64,000 nucleotides of DNA, from the NCBI GenBank assembly GCA_035302345.1, contig DATGSS010000099.1, forward strand, positions 1-64,000, in the 5' to 3' direction. Below the pieces are notes generated by a model that was not told the DNA's origin, made no database searches, and worked only from the letters and a program-made list of their open reading frames with translations. Shown here piece by piece: positions 51,590 to 61,338 of the stretch; the stretch's first letter is position 1; the number at the start of each line of letters is the position of its first letter. The position numbers and the translations under genes were made by a program. The DNA is from Paenalcaligenes sp035302345 (lineage in GTDB: Bacteria > Pseudomonadota > Gammaproteobacteria > Burkholderiales > Burkholderiaceae_B).

Positions 51590-52749
51590 TCTTTACTCTC
51601 CGGCTTCAAAGTGTGCAAATCAAAAGTGCTCACTCCATCGGGTTGTTTGGATAGCTCAAAGATTTGCTGATGCGCCAACGCCTCTTTGGCGTCGTTGTAT
51701 CCTGCAGCCCAATGTTCTTCCATCGTACTGCGGGAAAACTCATAGTCCTTGCTATTACCCTCATAGTTTTTGGCACGATAAATCAATTGCACAATGTTGT
51801 AGGACTTGTCATTGGCAGCTGCCAACAGGCGTTGCATATCAAGGCTTTGCGAATTGCGGACCTCATCAGGCAGTTCCTGCAGGACATGGTACAAAGCACG
51901 GCGCAGGCCTTGTTTATTACGGAACTGATCTGTTCCGTAACGCGTTCGACTGGAAAAACGAATGTCTTTCAGACGTATTTCTTGGCTAATTAGATCTGTA
52001 GGATAATCCCCCGAAGCACTCCATAAATCCACCTGAAAAGCCAATGTATCTTGGGCTGGGCTGCTATCCAATACCCAACGCAGCGGCGTATTAGAAACCA
52101 CACCCCCATCCCAGTAATGCTCTCCGTCTATCTCTACAGCGGGAAACCCTGGGGGCAAAGCCCCACTGGCCATCACGTGGCGCGCATCGATAGTATGGGT
52201 CGTATTATCAAAATAAACAAAATTACCGCTAGAGACCTGCACCGCACCGACACTAAAACGCATCTGCTTACTGTTGATACGATCAAAATCAACCAAGCGC
52301 TCGAGCGTACTGCGCAATAAGGAAGTATCATAAAAACTAAGGGCGTGCTCAGTGCCGGGCAAGCTCATAAAGGGCGGAAAAAAGCGTGGGGTAAAAAAAC
52401 CGGGGGCCCCGGTAAACAAAGCCTCACTGGCAGATATCTGGTTCAGCCAGATGTGAATGAAGTCCATATTGGCCTGAGGGATAGCTTGAAAGGCGCTCAG
52501 CCAGTTCATGCGATATTCAGAGCGTTTTGTGATGAGCTCCCAAAATGATCGCAGTGCATGCACTCGATTCTCTGGAGCATTACCCGCAATGAGCGCAGAA
52601 TTTATAGAGCCAATAGAAATACCGGACACCCAATCTGGGTGTAAATCCACCTGAGCAAGTGCTTCATAAACGCCTGCTTGGTAGGAACCTAGTGCCCCCC
52701 CTCCTTGCAGAACCATGGCTACACATTCAAAGGGTAGATCTTTACGCAT
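51586..52749 (-). CDS. Patatin-like phospholipase (DUF3734 type)
   Basis: This is a 387-residue acyl hydrolase. The oxyanion loop QGGGALGSYQAGVYEAL lies at 15-31, the nucleophile Ser45 is in GISIGS, and the Asp of the dyad is in YWDGGVVSN near residue 213. The C-terminal part (DIRFSSRTRYGTDQF, AKNYEGNSKDYEFSRSTM) is the DUF3734 extension. No signal peptide is seen, so it works in the cytoplasm. It heads an operon with adc and bdhA; a role in lipid or polymer turnover that yields 3-hydroxybutyrate is possible but not shown. Confidence 0.9.
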   Translation of the reverse strand: MRKDLPFECVAMVLQGGGALGSYQAGVYEALAQVDLHPDWVSGISIGSINSALIAGNAPENRVHALRSFWELITKRSEYRMNWLSAFQAIPQANMDFIHIWLNQISASEALFTGAPGFFTPRFFPPFMSLPGTEHALSFYDTSLLRSTLERLVDFDRINSKQMRFSVGAVQVSSGNFVYFDNTTHTIDARHVMASGALPPGFPAVEIDGEHYWDGGVVSNTPLRWVLDSSPAQDTLAFQVDLWSASGDYPTDLISQEIRLKDIRFSSRTRYGTDQFRNKQGLRRALYHVLQELPDEVRNSQSLDMQRLLAAANDKSYNIVQLIYRAKNYEGNSKDYEFSRSTMEEHWAAGYNDAKEALAHQQIFELSKQPDGVSTFDLHTLKPESKE

Positions 52750-52909
52750 ACAGTATCCTTATGCAAATTTGAGTGCGCATTACTGCACCGATGGTACTTC
52801 TTTTTGGCACTTTTGTATCATATGGAAACATGAGTGTTTCCACTTGTATATACACTCCGAGTCTAGCACGGAACGAGAAATCAAATTATTAATTTTTCTT
52901 AATTGTTAG

Positions 52910-52953
52910 AAAAGAAAAGCTTATAACCGATTGAAATACCAGTTATAAGCTTT
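52910..52953 (-). terminator. Terminator downstream of trpS
   Basis: GCTTATAAC and GTTATAAGC pair (9 bp) across a 14-base loop. On the minus strand TTTTCTTTTC follows. It lies 100 bases after the trpS stop. Confidence 0.7.
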
Positions 52954-53052
52954 GTGCTGTTTACTTTTATATATCAGGTTTTTTGCAAAGGGTCAGTAGC
53001 TATTTAATGCAACTGTTATGCTCTAAAGCTCTGAAAAGGATAAGATTGCATT

Positions 53053-54363
53053 TTAATCCAAACAATATTGGCGTACTAATTCCCCTTGCTCTTGAGTTAA
53101 AGTCGCAATTGCTTTTTTATCTATACTGAGAATAATTTTATTCTGGGCAGCCTGTAATTCAAATTCGCCTTTTTGCAAAGCACGCATGGCTTGTCCCATT
53201 TCATTAGGCGCAGCAAAAGGTTTTGATAAAAACACTGTTTCACCTGCCGGGTCTAATAAACGAATAAAAAAGTCATCATCCTCTTTAAAGGTCACCCAAC
53301 GGGGTTGCTTTTTAGCCGCTGGCTTTTCTTCTGCGGGCACGGCCTGACTTAATGTAGCAGGACGCAATCCGACGGCTTGACGCAGCTCTTCTAAAAATGG
53401 GCGCGTAATTTTGCGTGCCTTTTTAGCCCCTGCCTGCAATATGTCTTCGATTATCTGTGGCTGAGCAATGAGCTCGTGATAACGCTCGCGCATCGGTGCG
53501 ACCTGCTCATTGACCAGTTCAAAAAGACGTTCCTTGGCGGCACCCCAGCTAAGTCCATCACGTAATTCTTGAGCAAACTCCTGGCTTTGCTGCGGTGCAG
53601 CAAAAGCTTTGAAAATAGCGTATAAATGCGCGTCGTCGGGATCTTTGGGCTCGCCCGGACCACGCGAATCAGTCACTACACGTTGGATAGCATTTTTGAG
53701 ATCACGCTCATCGCCCTCGAAAAGAGGAATTGTATTGTCGTAGCTTTTAGACATTTTACGACCATCGAGCCCGGGTAAAGTCGCTACGTGCTCGGCGATC
53801 TGTTCGTGCGGCAGCACAAAAAGCTGCTGGCCCTGTCCGTACATATGATTAAATCGCTGAGCAATGTCGCGCGCCATTTCGATGTGTTGTATTTGATCAC
53901 GGCCCACAGGAACGCTATTTGCTTTGAAAATGAGAATATCGGCAGCCATCAGGATAGGATAAGAAAATAACCCCATATTGACCCCATCGTCGGGCTCATT
54001 GTTTTTGGCTAGATTTTCATCGACTGAAGCCTTGTAAGCATGAGCACGGTTCATCAAACCTTTGGGGGTCAGGCATGTCAGCAACCAACACAGCTCTGGT
54101 ATTTCGATGATGTCAGACTGACGATAAAAGGTCACACGGTCGACATCTAAACCGGCCGCTAACCAAGTGGCAGCGACCTGCAGCCGCGAACGAGCTACGC
54201 GACTAGCATCCTCGCATTTGACCAAAGCGTGATAATCGGCCAGGAAATAGAAAGCATCTACCCCTGGCGCCTGGCTGGCCTCTATGGCTGGACGGATGGC
54301 CCCAGCGTAATTACCTAAGTGAGGAATACCAGAGGGTGTAATACCAGTTAAAACTCTTTTCAT
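53053..54363 (-). CDS. trpS: Tryptophan-tRNA ligase with C-terminal extension
   Basis: This is a 436-residue class I aminoacyl-tRNA synthetase, about 100 residues longer than the common bacterial form. The HIGH-like motif is HLGN at 15-18 and KMSKS is near 203-207. GLFSYPILMAADIL is typical. The extra C-terminal part, after a Pro- and Lys-rich linker (about 345-358), reads WVTFKEDDDFFIRLLDPAGE and GEFELQAAQNKIIL, resembling a small YegP/DUF1508-like beta domain. The role of the extension is not known. It follows zapE by 60 bases on the same strand. Confidence 0.92.
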   Translation of the reverse strand: MKRVLTGITPSGIPHLGNYAGAIRPAIEASQAPGVDAFYFLADYHALVKCEDASRVARSRLQVAATWLAAGLDVDRVTFYRQSDIIEIPELCWLLTCLTPKGLMNRAHAYKASVDENLAKNNEPDDGVNMGLFSYPILMAADILIFKANSVPVGRDQIQHIEMARDIAQRFNHMYGQGQQLFVLPHEQIAEHVATLPGLDGRKMSKSYDNTIPLFEGDERDLKNAIQRVVTDSRGPGEPKDPDDAHLYAIFKAFAAPQQSQEFAQELRDGLSWGAAKERLFELVNEQVAPMRERYHELIAQPQIIEDILQAGAKKARKITRPFLEELRQAVGLRPATLSQAVPAEEKPAAKKQPRWVTFKEDDDFFIRLLDPAGETVFLSKPFAAPNEMGQAMRALQKGEFELQAAQNKIILSIDKKAIATLTQEQGELVRQYCLD

Positions 54364-54423
54364 AATCTGTTTATTCTCTGTGGCTGCGTATTAAGGATAG
54401 ATGTCACGAGTCGACATTAGTGA

Positions 54424-55515
54424 TTAGAAAGTGGCTGCGGCACGTTGCTGCGCATGCAGGTAAGCACGGGTTTGCATCTCGTGCAGGCGTGAGGCGGTAC
54501 GGCTAAACTCATTAGCGAAAGGCCCCTTGGTATAGAGCTCGTCAGGCCCGGCCTCGGCCGATATGATCAGCCGTACATTATGGTCATAAAACACATCCAC
54601 CAACCAAGTAAAGCGACGGGCAGCGGATGCATTGCGAGCCTCCATGCGCGGAACCTCACTAAGAATAACGTATTTAAAACGCTGAGCTAAATCTAGATAA
54701 TCATTTTGTGAACGCGCAGTCTCGCACAAAGTCGCAAAATCAAACCACACCACATCATTGCCCCGCCCTTTACTGTCTAGGACGCGGTTTTCAATTTCTA
54801 GTTGATTACCTAGCGTATGGCCCCCACTGAGGTGGTTGAATAAACGTTGTAAACGCTCTTCTACCTGGGAATCATGAGGGTGATAATACACCTGCTCGAG
54901 CGCCTGAGTTTTGACTCTATAGTCCACCCCTGCATCAACGTTGATGACCTCCATACGCTCTTTGATCAGATCGATGGCAGGCAATAAACGCTCGCGGTGT
55001 AGGCCATCAGGGTACAAAGTATCTGGTGCATAGTTAGAGGTCATGATAAAGCAAACCTCATGGTGAAATAACGCCTGCAACAGATTGTATAAAATCATGG
55101 CATCGGCAATATCCGAGACATGAAACTCATCAAAGCAAATCAGGTGATAGCGTTCGGATAAATCTTTGGCCACTGCATCCAACGGATCAGATTGGCTCTT
55201 TAACTCTTTTAGGGCATGATGGACGCCGCGCATAAACTCGTGAAAATGCAAGCGTGTTTTTTTCTCGATGGCTATATTTTCATAAAACAAATCCATGAGA
55301 AAGCTTTTGCCGCGGCCCACACCCCCCCATAGATAGATCCCGCGTGGAGGCTCAGGTTTGGAAAACCAGCGTTTGACCAGGGATTGCCTGGCCGCATCAT
55401 AGTTTTGAATTTCATCTGCCAAACGCTGCAACGAGGCCACTGCGTTTTCTTGTGCAGCGTCAGCCTCGTAGCCCTTGGCCTGTAGCGCCTGGTGATAACT
55501 CTCGGTGATGGTCAT
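54424..55515 (-). CDS. zapE: Cell division ATPase ZapE (AFG1-like)
   Basis: This is a 363-residue P-loop ATPase. Walker A is GGVGRGKSFLMDLF near residue 65 and Walker B is ICFDEFHVSDIADAMIL. YAPDTLYPDGLHRERLLPAID and RFTWLVDVFYDHNVRL are conserved. In E. coli ZapE contacts FtsZ and aids division under low oxygen and heat; the mitochondrial relative AFG1 helps respiratory complexes. It follows the lpd gene after a 119-base gap, the order found in Bordetella. No ribosome site is evident. Confidence 0.9.
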   Translation of the reverse strand: MTITESYHQALQAKGYEADAAQENAVASLQRLADEIQNYDAARQSLVKRWFSKPEPPRGIYLWGGVGRGKSFLMDLFYENIAIEKKTRLHFHEFMRGVHHALKELKSQSDPLDAVAKDLSERYHLICFDEFHVSDIADAMILYNLLQALFHHEVCFIMTSNYAPDTLYPDGLHRERLLPAIDLIKERMEVINVDAGVDYRVKTQALEQVYYHPHDSQVEERLQRLFNHLSGGHTLGNQLEIENRVLDSKGRGNDVVWFDFATLCETARSQNDYLDLAQRFKYVILSEVPRMEARNASAARRFTWLVDVFYDHNVRLIISAEAGPDELYTKGPFANEFSRTASRLHEMQTRAYLHAQQRAAATF

Positions 55516-55552
55516 GAAATTACACTAAACAAAAATAGGCCTAACAAACGCA

Positions 55553-55577
55553 AATCGCAGCGATGTACGCTGCGATT
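55553..55577. terminator. 10-bp inverted repeat after lpd
   Basis: AATCGCAGCG and CGCTGCGATT pair across a five-base loop. On the minus strand only TTTGCGTTTG follows, so it is a weak terminator or a processing hairpin between lpd and zapE. Confidence 0.5.
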
Positions 55578-55634
55578 GCGAAAATATCGAACTCGTCCAA
55601 TGGCGACCCCAGAGGGCCGCACAGGGATTTGAAC

Positions 55635-57062
55635 TTAGAAGTTCAGTGTTCGCTTGTCTACAGCCAAAGCTGCTTCGCGCAGCGATTCGGACAGGGTCGG
55701 GTGAGCATGACAAATGCGTGCAATGTCTTCTGCGGCACCCTTGAATTCCATGATCGCTACGGCCTCGGCGATGAGCTCGGAGACCTGCGGTCCCACCATG
55801 TGCACTCCCAAAACCTCATCAGTTTTGGCGTCAGCCAATACCTTGATAAAGCCATCTAATTGGCCTAATGAACGGGCACGCCCGTTGGCCATAAAGGGGA
55901 ACGAACCACTACGGTATTCGCGACCAGATTTTTTGAGCTCTTCCTCGGTTTGACCCACCCAAGCTATCTCTGGGTTGGTGTAAATCACCCATGGAATGGT
56001 ATTGAAATTGACATGAGGCTGCTGACCGGAAATACGCTCGGCAACCGCAATACCCTCGTCCTCGGCCTTATGTGCCAACATAGGCCCACGCACGACATCA
56101 CCGACTGCCCAGACGTTGGGCAGGTTGGTCTTGCAGTCCTCATCGACAACGATAAAACCGCGCTCGTCCAATTTCAAGCCCACTGTATCTGCACCTAAAC
56201 CCTCAGTATTGGGCACACGACCAATCGCAACAATGAGCTTATCAACCTTGAGGGTTTGCTCTTCGTCATCAGCGTCGGTGTATTTAACTGCTACCCCAGA
56301 TTTAGTCTTTTCAACAGATTCGACCTTGGCACCCAAAGAAATATCTAAGCCTTGTTTGGTTAGCAGCTTATACGCCTCTTTGGCTGCATCACGATCGACT
56401 GTGGCTAAAAAGTCAGGCATCCCCTCGAGAATACTGACCTTGGCACCTAAACGACGCCATACACTGCCCAGCTCGAGGCCAATGACCCCAGCACCAACGA
56501 CACCCAGTTTTTTGGGTACCTTGGGCAAGCTCAGAGCGCCGTCATTAGACAGGATGGTTTCCTCGTCAAACTCAACGCCTGGCAATGCACGCGGGCTAGA
56601 ACCCGTAGCAATGATGACATGCTTGGCGATCAGCTCTTCGCTGTCATTACCCTCAACCGTAATCGCCCAGCCGTTGTCTACCTTGGACTTGAAAGCGGCC
56701 TTGCCGTTGAAGTAATTGACCTTGTTCTTTCTGAACAAATAAAGCAGGCCCTGGTTGTTTTGATCAACGACGGTGTCCTTGCGACCGAGAAAGGTATCGA
56801 TATCGAGCTTTAGCCCTTTGACCTCGATCCCGTGATCACTGAACTGCTCTTTAGCCTGCTCGTAGTGTTCACTGGACTGTAGTAAAGCCTTGGAAGGGAT
56901 GCACCCAATATTGGTACATGTGCCGCCGGGGGCTGGTTTGCCCTCTGCGTTGGTCCAATCATCCACACAAGCCACTGAAAAACCTAGCTGCGCAACCCGT
57001 ATGGCTGCGATATAGCCACCCGGACCGGCGCCGATAACTACCACATCAAATTGTTTTGCCAT
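55635..57062 (-). CDS. lpd: Dihydrolipoyl dehydrogenase (E3)
   Basis: This is a 475-residue flavoenzyme. The FAD loop is IGAGPGGYIAAI at 11-22, the redox cysteines are in GGTCTNIGCIPSKALL, and the NAD loop is GVVGAGVIGLELGSV. The active-site His and Glu are in HAHPTLSE. It reoxidises dihydrolipoamide for the 2-oxoglutarate dehydrogenase complex. It lies 27 bases after sucB in the sucA-sucB-lpd operon. Confidence 0.95.
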   Translation of the reverse strand: MAKQFDVVVIGAGPGGYIAAIRVAQLGFSVACVDDWTNAEGKPAPGGTCTNIGCIPSKALLQSSEHYEQAKEQFSDHGIEVKGLKLDIDTFLGRKDTVVDQNNQGLLYLFRKNKVNYFNGKAAFKSKVDNGWAITVEGNDSEELIAKHVIIATGSSPRALPGVEFDEETILSNDGALSLPKVPKKLGVVGAGVIGLELGSVWRRLGAKVSILEGMPDFLATVDRDAAKEAYKLLTKQGLDISLGAKVESVEKTKSGVAVKYTDADDEEQTLKVDKLIVAIGRVPNTEGLGADTVGLKLDERGFIVVDEDCKTNLPNVWAVGDVVRGPMLAHKAEDEGIAVAERISGQQPHVNFNTIPWVIYTNPEIAWVGQTEEELKKSGREYRSGSFPFMANGRARSLGQLDGFIKVLADAKTDEVLGVHMVGPQVSELIAEAVAIMEFKGAAEDIARICHAHPTLSESLREAALAVDKRTLNF

Positions 57063-57089
57063 AATCTTTTCCTAGCATTTAGTGAGAAA

Positions 57090-58313
57090 TTAAACGTCAA
57101 GCAATAGACGCTGTGGATCCTCTAATGCGTCTTTCATTGCGACCAAAGCAAGAACTGCCTCGCGACCGTCAATAATACGGTGGTCATAGGACAGTGCCAG
57201 GTAGTTCATGGGGCGAATAACAACCTCGCCGTTTTCAACAACCGGGCGCTCTTTGGTAGCGTGGATCCCGAGAATGGCTGATTGTGGTGGGTTGATAATG
57301 GGGGTAGAAATCAGTGAACCAAAGACACCCCCGTTAGAGATAGAAAAGGTACCGCCGGTGAGCTCTTCGAGCGTCAGCTTGCCCTCTTGGGCGCGGGCAC
57401 CAAAGTCGGCGATTTGGGCCTCGATCTCGGCGATCGACAGTTGGTCTACATTGCGCAGGATGGGTACGACCAAACCACGCGGACTGCTGACAGCAATACC
57501 AATGTCAAAGTACCCGTGATACACAATATCGTTGCCATCAACAGAGGCATTCACGATGGGGTATTTTTTGAGCGCGTGGACGGCGGCCTTAACGAAGAAG
57601 GACATAAAGCCCAAACGTACGCCATGCTCTTTTTCAAAATCATCGCGATAGGCTTTGCGTAAGTCCATCACAGCCTGCATGTTGACCTCGTTAAAGGTGG
57701 TCAAAATGGCGTTTTCTTGTTGTGACTGCAACAAACGCTCGGCGATGCGGGCGCGTAGACGGCTCATGGGGACGCGTTGCTCGGGACGACCGTCCAGAGA
57801 TACCCCTGTAGGTGCGGCAGGTGTCGCAGCGGGCTTGGTGCTGCCAGGCTGAGCAGCCATCGCATCGGCCTTGGTCACACGGCCGTCACGACCGGAGCCA
57901 GGCACATCGGCCACATCAACACCTTTTTCGGTGAGGATTTTGTTGGCTGCGGGCGAGGCTGCAACCACCCCTTCGGCCTGAGGAGCTGCTTGGGCGCCCT
58001 CGGCTTGGGGAGCAGACTCGGTGGATTCGGCAGCGGCATCGCCCTCGTCGGCAGCGGCTGCTGTGGGCTGGGCCTCGGTATCGATACGTGCTAGAACCTC
58101 GCCAGCGAGCACGGTGCTGCCATCGCCTTTGATGATCTCGCTAAGCACGCCGGATGCAGGGGCAGGTACCTCGAGGACTACCTTGTCGGTCTCGACCTCA
58201 ATGAGGATTTCATCCGCCTCTACAGCCTCGCCAGGCTGTTTTTTCCATTCCAAGAGAGTTGCTTCTGCCACTGACTCAGAAAGCTCGGGAACTAAAACTT
58301 CTTTGATCGCCAT
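57090..58313 (-). CDS. sucB: Dihydrolipoyllysine succinyltransferase (E2)
   Basis: This is a 407-residue protein with one lipoyl domain at 1-75 (lipoyl Lys in ETDKVVLEV), an Ala-, Glu- and Pro-rich linker, an E3-binding domain (ASPAANKILTEKGVDVADV) and a catalytic domain from about 175. The active site is YDHRIIDGREA near the C-terminus. It transfers the succinyl group to CoA in the 2-oxoglutarate dehydrogenase complex. It lies 54 bases after sucA. Confidence 0.95.
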   Translation of the reverse strand: MAIKEVLVPELSESVAEATLLEWKKQPGEAVEADEILIEVETDKVVLEVPAPASGVLSEIIKGDGSTVLAGEVLARIDTEAQPTAAAADEGDAAAESTESAPQAEGAQAAPQAEGVVAASPAANKILTEKGVDVADVPGSGRDGRVTKADAMAAQPGSTKPAATPAAPTGVSLDGRPEQRVPMSRLRARIAERLLQSQQENAILTTFNEVNMQAVMDLRKAYRDDFEKEHGVRLGFMSFFVKAAVHALKKYPIVNASVDGNDIVYHGYFDIGIAVSSPRGLVVPILRNVDQLSIAEIEAQIADFGARAQEGKLTLEELTGGTFSISNGGVFGSLISTPIINPPQSAILGIHATKERPVVENGEVVIRPMNYLALSYDHRIIDGREAVLALVAMKDALEDPQRLLLDV

Positions 58314-58367
58314 AATTATTCCGTTTCTTTAGATAGGTAGAGAATTAATATTCGTAATCGGGTCGAT

Positions 58368-61238
58368 TTACTTCACCAAGGCAAACCCGCGCAAACGAGG
58401 TGCGAAAGCCTGCTCGAGTAAAGCTTTTTGTTGCTCGTTATGTTTAGCCAAATAGCCAACCGCGGGTGAGGCGGAAGGTTGGCGACCAGCATAACTTAGG
58501 CGCTGTCCCTCGTGCATGTGCTCAAAGATATGATGCTGCACATAGAACCATGGGCCTTGGTTTTGGGGTTCGTCTTGTACCCAGACGAATTCTTTGACGT
58601 GAGCGTAGCGCTCCATCTCTTCCTTGAACTCTTTGTGACCAAAGGGATAGAGCTGCTCGATGCGGATGATAGCAATATCATCACGTTCGCGTTCTTCGCG
58701 TTCTTTGACCAAGTCGTAGTACACCTTGCCCGAGCAAATCATCACACGAGTGACGTTGTCAGGCGTGATGTCTTGGTTGACCTCGCCGATGACGGGGAGA
58801 AACTCGCCAGAGGCTAAGTCTTGGAGCGTTGAGTTGGCCGCCCGATTACGCAGCAAGGACTTGGGCGTCATGAGCACCAAAGGCTTGCGGAAAGGACGGA
58901 TCATTTGGCGTCTGAGCACATGGAAAATTTGTGCTGCAGAGGTAGGTTGAATCACCTGTATATTATTGTCAGCACACAGCTGCAAGAAACGCTCGATGCG
59001 TGCAGAAGAGTGCTCGGGCCCCTGCCCCTCGTAGCCATGAGGCAGCATTAGAGTTAGACCGCAGTGACGGCCCCACTTGGCCTCGCCAGAGGAAATAAAC
59101 TGATCAATAACGACCTGTGCACCGTTAGCAAAGTCACCGAACTGGGCCTCCCAGATGGTGAGTACGTTGGGCTCGGCGGTCGAGTAACCGTACTCGAATG
59201 CCAACACAGCCTCTTCGGAAAGTACGGAATCAATCACCGTAAATGAGGCTTGATTATCAGACACGTGTTGCAATGGAATATAAGTACCATCATCCCAGCG
59301 TTCGCGCGTTTGATCGTGCAAGACGGAATGGCGGTGAGCAAACGTACCGCGGCCCGAATCCTGCCCAGTAATGCGTACTGCATAGCCATTTGAGACCAGG
59401 GTGCCAAAGGCTAAATGCTCGGCCATACCCCAATCGACATCAGCCTCGCCACGGGCCATCGCACGACGGTTTTCAAGCAATCTGTTAACTAGGTTATGGA
59501 CCTTGAAATCCTGTGGAACGGTAGTGATACGCTCGCCGATGCGTTGTAGCTCGGCCATTGGGACTGCGGTATCCGCATGGTCGGTCCACTTGGCGTCTAG
59601 GAAAGGTGTCCAGTCAGTGGCATATTTGTTTTTGTAGTCCGTGAGTACGGGCTCTACAGTGCGACGCCCATCCTCCATCAGGCGGCGGTAAGCCTTGACC
59701 ATTTCCTCGGGCTCGTTTTCGCTAAGTACGCCCTGAGCGACCAATCTGTCTGCGTAGAGCTTGCGTGTACCCGGGTGGTCAGCAATTTTCTTGTACATCA
59801 AAGGCTGAGTCAGCGAGGGGGTGTCCTGCTCGTTGTGACCCAATTTACGATAGCACACAATATCGATCACCACATCATGGCGGAATCGCTGTCGATAGTC
59901 TAATGCCAGGCGAGTCACAAAGGCTACTGCCTCGGGGTCATCACCGTTGACATGAAATACAGGTGCCTCGATCATCTTGACCACATCAGTGCAATACAGT
60001 GTTGAGCGAGAATCACGCGGGTCAGAGGTCGTAAAACCAATTTGGTTGTTAATGACAATATGAACTGTGCCCCCCGTACCATAACCGCGTGTCAGAGCAA
60101 AGTTGAGCGTCTCTTGGACCACCCCTTGGCCTGCAAAGGCGGCATCACCGTGCACTAAAACGGGCAGCACCTGTTGGCCCTTGGCATCCCCGCGACGATC
60201 TTGGCGGGCACGGGTACTTCCCTCGACCACTGGATTTACAATTTCCAAGTGTGAAGGGTTAAAGGCCAATGACAGATGAACGGGTCCCCCACGGGTGGAT
60301 AAGTCGCTGGAGAATCCATTGTGGTATTTAACATCACCATCGGTCAGGTCATCGGGGTGCTTGCCCTCGAATTCGGCAAATAAATCAGCCGGCATCTTGC
60401 CCATGATATTCACAAGCATATTCAAACGACCCCGGTGAGCCATGCCCACGACGATCTCTTGAATACCGTTACTGCCGGAATGATTAACGAGCTCATCCAT
60501 CGAGGCAATGAAACTGTCACCCCCCTCGAGAGAGAATCTTTTTTGACCGACGTATTTTGTATGCAAAAAGCGCTCGAGCCCCTCGGCTTCCGTCAGCTGT
60601 TGCAAGATATTGCGCTTTTCCTCGTTAGTAAACTCGAACTGCCCTTGGACTGGCTCGATGCGCTCTTGGATCCAGCGCTTGGCCTCGGGGTTTGAGATAT
60701 ACATATACTCGTAGCCAATGGTTTGGCAATAGGTCGCGCGCAACGCCTGCAGCATATCGCGCAGGGTCATGGTATCGCGATCATCGAAATAAGTATTTGT
60801 CGATGAGTACAGTTGATCGAGATCGGCCTCGGTCAAACCATAAAATGCGGGGTCCAGCTCGGGGAGCTGTTTTCTTTCTGAGCGCTCTAGCGGGTCTAAC
60901 GTAGCCAAACGTACACCCAAAGAGCGATAAGCAGCGATGAGGGATTGGACAGAGACTTGCTTTGGTGCGATCGAAAGATCCTGGGCTCCTCCACGCCCGA
61001 CAAAGCCGTTTGTCTTGGCGCGCTCGGCAAATGAGCGAATAATGGGTCCGTGCGCTTGGTCACGGGTAGACTCCTTGCCATCTACAGCTGGCTGGTTTTG
61101 TAAACCATCGAAATACTCGCGCCAAAAATCGGAAACCAATGAGGAATCCTGTAGATAGAGCTCATACAGCTCTTCTACGTACGCGGCATTCGAGCCGTAG
61201 AGATAGGAAGAGGACTGAAGTTCTTTTAATGATGACAT
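58368..61238 (-). CDS. sucA: 2-oxoglutarate dehydrogenase E1
   Basis: This is a 956-residue thiamine-diphosphate enzyme. The N-terminal segment SSYLYGSNAAYVEELYELYLQ binds E2. The GMAHRGRLNMLVNI and GDAAFAGQGVVQETLNFA parts hold the cofactor-binding motif, and EYGYSTAEPNVLTIWEAQFGDFANGAQ lies in the second half (seen in shorter pieces). It decarboxylates 2-oxoglutarate in the TCA cycle. AGGTGA lies nine bases before the ATG, inside a structured leader that can hide it. It starts the sucA-sucB-lpd operon, and zapE and trpS may be read from it too. Confidence 0.95.
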   Translation of the reverse strand: MSSLKELQSSSYLYGSNAAYVEELYELYLQDSSLVSDFWREYFDGLQNQPAVDGKESTRDQAHGPIIRSFAERAKTNGFVGRGGAQDLSIAPKQVSVQSLIAAYRSLGVRLATLDPLERSERKQLPELDPAFYGLTEADLDQLYSSTNTYFDDRDTMTLRDMLQALRATYCQTIGYEYMYISNPEAKRWIQERIEPVQGQFEFTNEEKRNILQQLTEAEGLERFLHTKYVGQKRFSLEGGDSFIASMDELVNHSGSNGIQEIVVGMAHRGRLNMLVNIMGKMPADLFAEFEGKHPDDLTDGDVKYHNGFSSDLSTRGGPVHLSLAFNPSHLEIVNPVVEGSTRARQDRRGDAKGQQVLPVLVHGDAAFAGQGVVQETLNFALTRGYGTGGTVHIVINNQIGFTTSDPRDSRSTLYCTDVVKMIEAPVFHVNGDDPEAVAFVTRLALDYRQRFRHDVVIDIVCYRKLGHNEQDTPSLTQPLMYKKIADHPGTRKLYADRLVAQGVLSENEPEEMVKAYRRLMEDGRRTVEPVLTDYKNKYATDWTPFLDAKWTDHADTAVPMAELQRIGERITTVPQDFKVHNLVNRLLENRRAMARGEADVDWGMAEHLAFGTLVSNGYAVRITGQDSGRGTFAHRHSVLHDQTRERWDDGTYIPLQHVSDNQASFTVIDSVLSEEAVLAFEYGYSTAEPNVLTIWEAQFGDFANGAQVVIDQFISSGEAKWGRHCGLTLMLPHGYEGQGPEHSSARIERFLQLCADNNIQVIQPTSAAQIFHVLRRQMIRPFRKPLVLMTPKSLLRNRAANSTLQDLASGEFLPVIGEVNQDITPDNVTRVMICSGKVYYDLVKEREERERDDIAIIRIEQLYPFGHKEFKEEMERYAHVKEFVWVQDEPQNQGPWFYVQHHIFEHMHEGQRLSYAGRQPSASPAVGYLAKHNEQQKALLEQAFAPRLRGFALVK

Positions 61239-61338
61239 ATTAACGCTTCACCTTTCAGGGTGTTTCACCCATGTTTAGATGCAGGAAAACCTTCCGCGAC
61301 ACGGCCTCACCGATTAGCGGATAGCGGAGCAGAAGGCC
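61239..61338 (-). promoter_or_regulatory. Structured sucA leader RNA with a sequesterable ribosome site
   Basis: On the minus strand GGGTG-AAA-CACCC forms a hairpin (61270-61258) next to the ribosome site AGGTGA. The same CACC can instead pair with the GGTG of the ribosome site over a six-base loop, so the two folds exclude each other. Farther up, CCTT and CCGC (61336-61324) can pair with GCGG and AAGG (61297-61290), or GGCCT with AGGCC (61338-61334 with 61307-61303), again exclusive. A sucA RNA motif is known from Burkholderiales leaders; I cannot confirm identity here. Confidence 0.55.
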
